DNA from: Acidobacteriota bacterium
Lineage (GTDB): Bacteria; Acidobacteriota; UBA6911; RPQK01
Assembly (NCBI GenBank): GCA_003819755.1
Contig: RPQK01000147.1
Coordinates: forward strand, 1 to 11,890
Direction of reading: 5' to 3'
Length of the DNA stretch: 11,890 bases
Shown here: positions 6,396 through 11,890 of the stretch, piece by piece
Numbering within the stretch: position 1 is the stretch's first letter
How the letters are laid out: the number at the start of each line of letters is the position of its first letter
Translations under genes and position numbers: made by a program
Notes under the pieces: model-generated
Databases searched by the model: none
What the model was told of the DNA's origin: nothing
The model's input: the letters and a program-made list of their open reading frames with translations, nothing else

Positions 6396-7304
6396 ATGAA
6401 AAAAGTTCGCATCATCGGTGTTCCGATGGACCTCGGCGGCAACCGTCGGGGTGTGGATATGGGACCTTCGGTCATCCGGGTGGCCGGGCTTCACGAGCGG
6501 CTGGGCGATCTCGGGATAGCGGTCGAAGACTCGGGGAACATCGAGGTCCGCATCGCCGAGGAGTTCGACTACGGACACGAGGACCGGATGTACCTGGAGG
6601 AAATCTCCCAGGCCTGCCGGCGGCTAGCCGACCGTGTGTGCCGGGCGCTCAGTGAGGACCGGCTGCCGCTCGTCCTAGGCGGTGACCATTCGATTGCCGC
6701 GGGAAGCGTCGCGGGAACGGCGTCATTCCATCGCGGCCGCGGTGAAAGGATAGGCCTGATCTGGATCGATGCCCACACCGATCTGAATACGCCGGAGAGC
6801 AGTCCGTCCGGAAACGTCCATGGCATGCCGCTCGCGGCCATTCTCGGCCTCGGTCCCCCGGAATTGCGCGACATTCATGGGTTCTCCCCGAAAGTGGACG
6901 CCGCCAACGCGGTAGTGATCGGAGCACGGAGTATCGATGCGGGCGAGAAGGAGAACATCCGCCGGAGCGGATTGCGCGTGGTTACGATGAAGGAGCTCGA
7001 CATGCGCGGAATGCCGGCGGTGATGGAAGAAGCGATCGCGCGAGCTTCCAACGGCACGGCCGGCTTTCACTGCACGTTCGACTTGGACGTAGTTGATCCA
7101 CGGTTTGCCCCGGGTGTCGGAACTCCGGTCATGGGTGGCATCACCTATCGGGAGAGCCACCTGGCCATGGAGATGGTCTCCGACAGCCAGCGACTCCTGT
7201 CGCTCGAGGTGGTGGAAGTGAACCCGGTTTTGGACGAAGAGAACAGCACCGGCCTCCTGGCCGTGGAGCTCATTTGCTCGGCCTTGGGAAAGAAGATTCT
7301 GTGA
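6396..7304 (+). CDS. rocF: arginase
   Basis: Hydrolyses L-arginine to ornithine and urea with a two-manganese centre in the cytoplasm. The 302-residue protein has the complete ureohydrolase metal set: H98 in GGDHS (95-99), D125, H127 and D129 in DAHTD (125-129), and D229 and D231 in FDLDVVDP (228-235). The substrate loop NTPESSPSGNVHGMPLA (131-147), including H142, and the E274 of VEVNP mark it as arginase rather than agmatinase or formimidoylglutamase. The start at 6396 gives MKKVRIIGVPMDLGGNRRGVDMGPS, the normal family opening; the open frame extends further upstream only through repeat sequence. Only a weak AGAG precedes it. Neither side holds arginine transport or ornithine genes, so its role could be nitrogen release or ornithine/polyamine supply. 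The gene ends 35 bases before ddl, so the two may be cotranscribed. Confidence 0.95.
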   Translation: MKKVRIIGVPMDLGGNRRGVDMGPSVIRVAGLHERLGDLGIAVEDSGNIEVRIAEEFDYGHEDRMYLEEISQACRRLADRVCRALSEDRLPLVLGGDHSIAAGSVAGTASFHRGRGERIGLIWIDAHTDLNTPESSPSGNVHGMPLAAILGLGPPELRDIHGFSPKVDAANAVVIGARSIDAGEKENIRRSGLRVVTMKELDMRGMPAVMEEAIARASNGTAGFHCTFDLDVVDPRFAPGVGTPVMGGITYRESHLAMEMVSDSQRLLSLEVVEVNPVLDEENSTGLLAVELICSALGKKIL

Positions 7305-7339
7305 CCGGCAACCTGTAACTGGACGGAGGGAAGGATCGT

Positions 7340-8401
7340 ATGCGACACGTGGTGGTTCTTTGCGGCGGAAGGTCAGCCGAACACGAAGTGTCTCTCGTAT
7401 CAGCGGCGTCGGTTATCCGAAACTTGAATCCCGACCGCTATCGAATCTCGGTGGCGGGAATCAAAAAGGACGGAACGACTTACAAGGCCCACGAACTGGC
7501 TGGACACCTCGCTCTGGAGAAGGCCGACAACGTTGATCATCTTCCCGGTCACAACTGGCTGGCTTCGCTCGCCGCTTTGTTTCCTCCTCCGGAGATCGTC
7601 TTCCCTGTCCTTCACGGCCCCTTCGGAGAGGACGGGACGGTTCAGGGCGCCTTGGAAATACTCGATCTGCCTTATGTCGGCGCGGGTGTCTGGGGATCGG
7701 CCGTCGGCATGAGCAAGATTCACTCGAAGAAGATCATGGCTGCCGGGGGGCTCCCCGTCCTCCCCTGGTTCTGGATTGATCGTGTCTGCTGGGAAAGACA
7801 GCGAGCGGAAATGCTGGCCGTTGCCGAATCCACAGCCGCCTATCCGCTGTTTGTGAAGCCTGCCAACCTTGGTTCTTCGATCGGGATCAATAAAAGCAGA
7901 AATCGGCCCGAGCTGAGCACCCACATCGAGGAGGCATTCCTCTACGACGATTTCGTGGTTATTGAGAAAGGCATAGAGGCGCGGGAGATCGAAGTTTCGG
8001 TCCTGGGGAACCTGGAACCCCAAGCCTCCCTGGCCGGCGAGATCATCCCATCCCGGGAGTTTTACACTTACGAGTCAAAATACGTCGATCAGACGAGTCG
8101 ACTGCTGATCCCTGCGCCGCTTTCGCCGCCGCAAATGGAGGAAGTCCGAGAACTTGCACTGAAGGCCTACCGAAGTCTGCAGCTGGAAGGCATGGCGCGC
8201 GTCGATTTCCTCATGGACAAGCGGACTGACGAGTTCTGGATCAATGAGCCGAACACCATCCCCGGCTTCACCAGCATCAGCATGTACCCGAAGCTCTGGG
8301 AAGCCTCCGGCCTGAAATATCCCGACCTGCTGGACCGGCTGATTGAACTGGGCCTGGAGAGATTCGAGCGGCGCAAGCGCCTTTCGGTCGATCGGGTGTG
8401 A
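7340..8401 (+). CDS. ddl: D-alanine--D-alanine ligase
   Basis: ATP-dependent ligase that makes the D-Ala-D-Ala dipeptide for peptidoglycan precursors in the cytoplasm. The 353 residues have normal length and ATP-grasp layout: N-terminal VLCGGRSAEHEVSLVSA (6-22), VLHGPFGEDGTVQG (90-103), VGMSKIHSKKIM (122-133), KPANLGSSIGI (173-183), the omega-loop region FYTYESKYVD (241-250), GMARVDFL (284-291) and INEPNTIPGFTSISMYP (301-317). D289, E303 and N305 are positioned for metal binding. The tyrosines in YTYESKY fit a true D-Ala-D-Ala enzyme rather than a VanA-type D-lactate ligase. NEPNT replaces the more common NEINT, a mild change. The ATG is preceded by GGAGGGAAGGA at 7324-7334. The gene stands outside any mur/fts cluster and ends at a convergent junction with the Fe-S carrier gene. 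Confidence 0.96.
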   Translation: MRHVVVLCGGRSAEHEVSLVSAASVIRNLNPDRYRISVAGIKKDGTTYKAHELAGHLALEKADNVDHLPGHNWLASLAALFPPPEIVFPVLHGPFGEDGTVQGALEILDLPYVGAGVWGSAVGMSKIHSKKIMAAGGLPVLPWFWIDRVCWERQRAEMLAVAESTAAYPLFVKPANLGSSIGINKSRNRPELSTHIEEAFLYDDFVVIEKGIEAREIEVSVLGNLEPQASLAGEIIPSREFYTYESKYVDQTSRLLIPAPLSPPQMEEVRELALKAYRSLQLEGMARVDFLMDKRTDEFWINEPNTIPGFTSISMYPKLWEASGLKYPDLLDRLIELGLERFERRKRLSVDRV

Positions 8402-8413
8402 GGGGCAAAGGAA

Positions 8414-8495
8414 CGAAGGGCTGATCCACGAACCAACACGAACGAACACGAACAAAGGCGCCCTTTGTTCGTGTTCGTTCGTGGATCAGCCTTCG
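8414..8495. terminator. imperfect hairpin of 10-base repeats between convergent ddl and the Fe-S carrier gene
   Basis: The left arm (8414-8458) reads CGAAGGGCTGATCCACGAAC and on through units of AACGAACACG; the right arm (8461-8495) is the reverse complement but lacks one 10-base unit and one G, so the stem bulges. It lies in the 112-base gap between two convergent genes, so it could end or stabilise both messages. Neither side has a strong T-run, only TTTT at 8510-8513, so the terminator role is inferred. Its unit AACACGAACG resembles the GRACACGGAC unit at 3232-3340. Confidence 0.65.
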
Positions 8496-8513
8496 CCTCT
8501 TCGTCCCCGTTTT

Positions 8514-8837
8514 CTAGGCGTGAAACGATTCGCCGCAGCCGCAGGTGCTCTTGGCGTTCGGGTTCTTGAATGTAAAACCGGCTCCCTGAACCGTCTCCAC
8601 AAAATCGATCTCGGTTCCATTGAGATAGGCCAGGCTGTCTGCATCAACGTAGACTTTGAATCCATCTACCTGGACCACATGGTCACCCTCTCGCTCTTCG
8701 GTTTCCAGGTTCATCGCGTACTGGAATCCGGAGCAGCCCCCGCCGACCACAGCAATGCGCACTCCGCTGTAGCTTTCGGTCTGCTCGTTCATGACTTCCT
8801 TGACCTTCAGGCTGGCCTTCTCGGTAAGCGTTACCAT
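8514..8837 (-). CDS. erpA: iron-sulfur cluster insertion protein, ErpA/IscA (HesB) family
   Basis: A-type carrier that receives Fe-S clusters from a scaffold and hands them to target enzymes in the cytoplasm. The 107-residue protein has the three invariant cysteines: C35 in GGGCSGFQY (32-40) and C99 and C101 in STCGCGESF (97-105). Other family features are LTEKA near the start, VYVDADSLAYLNGTEIDFV (62-80) and GFTFKNPNAKSTCGCG (87-102). Length is standard. The start is supported by a Shine-Dalgarno carried twice in a heptamer duplication. It has its own promoter and lies downstream of the UPF0182 gene on the same strand. IscA and ErpA cannot be told apart with certainty; the symbol is the best guess. 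No isc or suf genes are nearby. Confidence 0.93.
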   Translation of the reverse strand: MVTLTEKASLKVKEVMNEQTESYSGVRIAVVGGGCSGFQYAMNLETEEREGDHVVQVDGFKVYVDADSLAYLNGTEIDFVETVQGAGFTFKNPNAKSTCGCGESFHA

Positions 8838-8843
8838 TAGTCT

Positions 8844-8857
8844 TCTCCTGTCTCCTG
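8844..8857 (-). repeat. duplicated heptamer carrying the Shine-Dalgarno of the Fe-S carrier gene
   Basis: On the - strand CAGGAGA occurs twice in a row (8851-8857 and 8844-8850) directly before the start codon at 8837, giving two GGAG cores six to fourteen bases upstream. The nearer one has the better spacing. Confidence 0.7.
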
Positions 8858-8873
8858 TTTAATAAATCAATAT

Positions 8874-8903
8874 ATTTTACCCAGACGCCTGTGTTGACTG
8901 CAA
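8874..8903 (-). promoter_or_regulatory. sigma70-type promoter for the Fe-S carrier gene
   Basis: Read on the - strand, TTGCAG (8898-8903) and TAAAAT (8874-8879) are separated by 18 bases, and the local sequence toward the gene is A+T rich. The predicted start near 8867 leaves a leader of about 30 bases containing the duplicated GGAG. No IscR-like site was recognised by eye. Confidence 0.55.
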
Positions 8904-8959
8904 GAGTAATCGGGGATGGAATATGACAGAAAACACAAGCGGCCGAAGAATCTTAGAGA

Positions 8960-8989
8960 CCCCAGGGACGTGCTCTCCGGTCCCTGGGG
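8960..8989. repeat. 10-bp perfect stem-loop downstream of the UPF0182 gene
   Basis: CCCCAGGGAC (8960-8969) pairs exactly with GTCCCTGGGG (8980-8989) around a 10-base loop. A further TCTGGGGG at 9000-9007 repeats the motif. It lies between the stop of the UPF0182 gene and the promoter of the Fe-S carrier gene, where a terminator for the former would be expected, but no T-run follows it on the - strand. The remaining part of this 186-base gap has nothing else recognisable. Confidence 0.65.
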
Positions 8990-9023
8990 GCCTTTGAGGT
9001 CTGGGGGTACAAGTCCTCCTTTT

Positions 9024-11756
9024 TTAGTCCGTGCCGTTGCTGCTCTTTGGCAGCGGTTCGGGCGCGGTTCTCGTCCTCAGTTGGTCAAGTATCTCCTTAA
9101 GCTTTCGCTGGGCCTCGCCGTAGCCGCTCCAGTCACCTTCCTTCAGCCGCTCCTGACTCAGATCGAACTGTCGGATCGCGTCCTGCAGAAGTGTCTGCAG
9201 CTCGGGGTTGAGGGACGTTTCCGGTGCGGGTGGCGGTGGGAGGAGCGGAGCACGGCGCTGCGGTCCGGCGGCGACTGCGGCGTCGAGTGCCTCTTTCAGG
9301 GTCTCGCCGATCACGACGCGGTTCTCATACACGATGATGACGCGGGTGAGCTCGGGAATCTCGCTCTTCTCTGCCTGAAGGTACATGGGTTCGACATACA
9401 GGACCGAACCTTCGATCGGGATGACGAGGAGATTGCCCCGGATAACGCGAGATCCCTTCTGGCTCCAAAGTGTGATCAGCTGGGAGACGGTCGGGTCCTG
9501 GTCGATTCGGGCTTCGATCTGCATGGGACCGTAGGTCAGTTGCTGTTTCGGAAACTGAAAAAGAAGCAACTTTCCATAATGCACGTCGTCGGATCGGGCG
9601 GCCATCCAGGCGATCATGTTGTTCTTGTTCTTGGGAGCGAACGGGGTCAGGAGGACGAATTCCTCCTTGTCCTCGCCGGGCAGACCCATGATGGTGTAGT
9701 AACTCTCCATTGCCTGCTCGGTGTCGCCGTATATTTCGTGCGGGATTTCCCAAAGGTCTTCCTTGTTGTAAAACACGCGTGGATCCCGCATGTGGTAGGT
9801 GCAATACATCTCCCTTTGAATGCCGAACATGTCCTCGGGATAACGGATGTGCGACCGCAGCCCGGGTCTCAGCTCGGACATCGGTTTGAACAGGGTCGGA
9901 AAGATGCGCTGGTAGGTCAGGATCAGTGGGTCGTCCGGGTCCGAAATGTAAAAGGAGACGTCTCCCAGATAGGCGTCGATCACAACTTTGACCGAATTGC
10001 GGATGTAGTTGAACTGGCGCTCAAACGGTTCGGCGTAGGGGTACCGCACGGAGGTCGTGTAGGCGTCCTGAATCCAGAAAAGCCGGCCTTGGTCGATAGC
10101 TATGTACGGGTCATTGTCGTAATCGAAGAACGGCGCGATCTTCCTCACTCGATCGCGAATCGACCGGTTGAGCAGCACCCGGCTGTCGGGGGCGAAATTC
10201 GACGTAAAGAGAATCTGGAAACTCCCGAGCTCCCAGGCAAAAAGCAGCTTTCTGGTAAACGATCCGATGTTCAGCCCGCGGTCGGCCGCATACGTGGTGA
10301 AAGCGTTCTGCGCGCCCTGCGGATAGTCAAACTCCTTCATCCTCGTCTTGACGAATATTGGATGGTCCGTCTTTTCTCCATAGTAGATTTCGGGCCTCGT
10401 GACTTGCAGGTCCACAGTGGATCGAGGGGGTATGTCCTTGATGAAGAAGTCGGGAAGTCCTTCTTCCGTGACTTCGTTGACAGGACTCGCACACAGCCCG
10501 TAACCGTGGGTGTACTGAAAAAACTGATTGATCCAGGTCTGGGCCTGTTCCGATACCTGGGCGAAGTTCAACTCCCGAACCGACAGCATGATCTGCCGGT
10601 AGTTGCCGTCAATCACATACCGATCGAGGTCTACGTCTTCAAACGAGTAGTAAGGGCGGATGGTCTGCAGTTGGCCGTATGCATCCTTGAGCGGGCGCCA
10701 ATCCCAGAGTCGAATGTTGTGCACTGTTCCCTGATTGGCGGCCAGTGAGGCCGCATCAAGCCGGCCCACGGTCGTGAATTCCTTTACCTCTATCTTCTGG
10801 AGGTCGTAAGCGTCGAGGGTTGCCTTGAGGTGATAGCTGAGATAGGTCGACTCTTTCTCGAGCTCATTCGGCTCGACTCGGAAAGTCTGAACAATCGCAG
10901 GGTAGATGCCCGATGCTAGGTAGATGAGGATGTAGGCGCCGACGCCAGCGAGGGCGTGTTTGAGGGAGCCTATCAGCGGTGCGATGAAGAAGAGCACCGC
11001 GACGACGAGGACCAACCCGGTCAGGATCCAGTAAACAGGCAGCCAAGCATGGACATCTGTGTAGCCTGCCCCGAAGGTCACTCCATTGTCGCGGATCGAG
11101 AACAACAGATGATAGCGCTTCAGGTAGAGGCGGACCGCAATGATCAGAAACCCTATTCCGACCAGGATGGCCAGATGAATCCGGGCCGCGTAGCTTAGGT
11201 GAAGCTGTCGCGAATAGCCCAGGTGACCATGGAAAACGTAGCTGATGCCGGCGACCACCAGACTGAAGAACACCAGAGCCAGGGCGAAACCCGTCAGGAA
11301 GTCCCAGACCGGGAGATCGAAGAAGTAGAAGGAAAGGCTTTTCCCGAAAATCGGGTCCGCCGGCCCCCCCGGAACCTGATTGTTGAATTGCGCAAACATC
11401 AGCCACTGGGCTTGCACGAACAACCCGAGCAAAGCTGAAAGGACCAGGATTCCCGCCTTGAAGAGGTTGTTCTTCTTCTCGTCCATCGCCAGGACCAGAT
11501 ATTCCTGGCGGAACCAGATTTCCTGTTCATAGGTCCTCCTGGAGGCCAGCCAAAAATTGACCCACAGGAGCAGGATCGAAATCAGAAATCCGACCAGCCA
11601 GCTGATGGCCTTCAGCCAGATGACACTGCGGAAGATCCCGTAGTAGCCGACCGATTCGAACCAGAGTGCATCGACATAAAGGCTTATGCCGCCTCCGAGC
11701 AGAATCCAAACGGCAACGACGACGATACCGAGCAGGATGAGCTTGTAACGTTTCAT
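9024..11756 (-). CDS. UPF0182 family (COG1615) large membrane protein
   Basis: Function unknown; the family is a large inner-membrane protein with a big soluble domain. Seven hydrophobic spans are visible in the first third, at about 5-27, 48-70, 99-122, 151-175, 191-211, 240-262 and 266-290. After them comes the family motif VEPNELEKE (294-302) and a long non-membrane part with the conserved phrases IRLWDWRPLKDAY, YTHGYG, LLTPFAPKNKNNMIAWMAA and GKLLLFQFPKQQLTYGP. The C-terminus has a proline-rich linker (LLPPPPAPETS, around 835) and a charged helical tail, probably a coiled coil. At 910 residues it is within the family range. Spans and topology are read by eye. The start at 11756 lacks a Shine-Dalgarno; a TTGACA promoter lies so close that the mRNA may be nearly leaderless. 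No neighbour hints at its role. Family assignment is secure, biochemical role not. Confidence 0.93.
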   Translation of the reverse strand: MKRYKLILLGIVVVAVWILLGGGISLYVDALWFESVGYYGIFRSVIWLKAISWLVGFLISILLLWVNFWLASRRTYEQEIWFRQEYLVLAMDEKKNNLFKAGILVLSALLGLFVQAQWLMFAQFNNQVPGGPADPIFGKSLSFYFFDLPVWDFLTGFALALVFFSLVVAGISYVFHGHLGYSRQLHLSYAARIHLAILVGIGFLIIAVRLYLKRYHLLFSIRDNGVTFGAGYTDVHAWLPVYWILTGLVLVVAVLFFIAPLIGSLKHALAGVGAYILIYLASGIYPAIVQTFRVEPNELEKESTYLSYHLKATLDAYDLQKIEVKEFTTVGRLDAASLAANQGTVHNIRLWDWRPLKDAYGQLQTIRPYYSFEDVDLDRYVIDGNYRQIMLSVRELNFAQVSEQAQTWINQFFQYTHGYGLCASPVNEVTEEGLPDFFIKDIPPRSTVDLQVTRPEIYYGEKTDHPIFVKTRMKEFDYPQGAQNAFTTYAADRGLNIGSFTRKLLFAWELGSFQILFTSNFAPDSRVLLNRSIRDRVRKIAPFFDYDNDPYIAIDQGRLFWIQDAYTTSVRYPYAEPFERQFNYIRNSVKVVIDAYLGDVSFYISDPDDPLILTYQRIFPTLFKPMSELRPGLRSHIRYPEDMFGIQREMYCTYHMRDPRVFYNKEDLWEIPHEIYGDTEQAMESYYTIMGLPGEDKEEFVLLTPFAPKNKNNMIAWMAARSDDVHYGKLLLFQFPKQQLTYGPMQIEARIDQDPTVSQLITLWSQKGSRVIRGNLLVIPIEGSVLYVEPMYLQAEKSEIPELTRVIIVYENRVVIGETLKEALDAAVAAGPQRRAPLLPPPPAPETSLNPELQTLLQDAIRQFDLSQERLKEGDWSGYGEAQRKLKEILDQLRTRTAPEPLPKSSNGTD

Positions 11757-11771
11757 GGGGTGGCTAGTATC

Positions 11772-11799
11772 TTTTTACCAATCGTGCGGCAAATGTCAA
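11772..11799 (-). promoter_or_regulatory. sigma70-type promoter for the UPF0182 gene
   Basis: On the - strand a perfect TTGACA (11794-11799) is followed after 16 bases by TAAAAA (11772-11777). Transcription would begin around 11765, only about eight bases before the start codon at 11756, and the short leader has no Shine-Dalgarno. Confidence 0.55.
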
Positions 11800-11812
11800 G
11801 GGAGGAAAAGCA

Positions 11813-11890
11813 GGGGCGAAGGGAAAAGGGGGGGAGGGGCGGAGGGGCGAAGGGAAAAGGGGCAAAGGGGCAAAGGGGCAAAGGGGCGGA
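11813..11890. repeat. G-rich octamer repeat tract, inverted relative to the left-end tract
   Basis: The tract contains GGGGCGAAGGGAAAA and GGGGCGGA variants and ends with GGGG runs at 11859-11862, 11867-11870, 11875-11878 and 11883-11886, each separated by CAAA. It is the reverse-complement type of the 1-95 tract and, like it, lies upstream of the adjacent gene with the C-rich strand as the gene's sense strand. The + strand meets the usual four-run G-quadruplex pattern. Confidence 0.9.

Noticed and set aside
7305..7339. Heptamer-like CAACCTG/TAACTGG before ddl
   Set aside because: Only two degenerate units; too short to separate from chance.
8916..10748. 610-codon open frame on the + strand opposite the UPF0182 gene
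   Set aside because: It lies antisense to a clear family member, starts in the intergenic gap and its translation has no recognisable domain. Long antisense frames are common in G+C-rich genes.

Overview
The window is a compact stretch of bacterial chromosome, roughly 58-60% G+C by eye. It carries ten recognisable housekeeping genes and no phage, transposase, tRNA, rRNA or CRISPR. LptE, a lipoprotein of the LPS export machine, points to a Gram-negative bacterium with an LPS outer membrane. The order leuS-lptE-holA-rpsT, the 188-residue dCTP deaminase type, the large UPF0182 membrane protein and the many intergenic short-period repeats would fit Acidobacteriota or a deltaproteobacterial-type lineage. 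That placement is an inference; there is no marker here that settles it.

Layout. Positions 1-95 are a C-rich octamer repeat tract. Eight genes follow on the + strand: dcd (134-700), leuS (752-3217), lptE (3214-3834), holA (3841-4794), rpsT (4827-5093), phoH (5279-6229), an arginase gene (6396-7304) and ddl (7340-8401). leuS, lptE and holA are tightly packed and probably one transcript. rpsT has its own good sigma70-type promoter inside the end of holA. Two genes on the - strand converge on ddl: an ErpA/IscA-type iron-sulfur carrier (8514-8837) and, upstream of it, a 910-residue UPF0182 membrane protein (9024-11756). Positions 11813-11890 are a G-rich tract that is the inverted counterpart of the left-end tract.

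The genes serve separate core tasks: nucleotide supply (dcd), leucyl-tRNA charging (leuS), LPS export (lptE), clamp loading (holA), ribosome assembly (rpsT), a PhoH ATPase, arginine breakdown, peptidoglycan precursor synthesis (ddl) and Fe-S maturation (erpA). I see no dedicated multi-gene novel system.

The unusual content is of two kinds. First, the dCTP deaminase has alanine (A133) where the family has its catalytic glutamate, although the other family motifs are intact. Second, almost every intergenic gap carries tandem or inverted repeats with units of 7, 8 or 10 bases, or a long perfect inverted repeat. One of these runs into the lptE reading frame and seems to encode the start of its lipoprotein signal peptide; others sit at ribosome-binding sites. 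No stretch longer than 300 bases lacks a gene; the largest gaps are about 165-190 bases and are described under their repeats.
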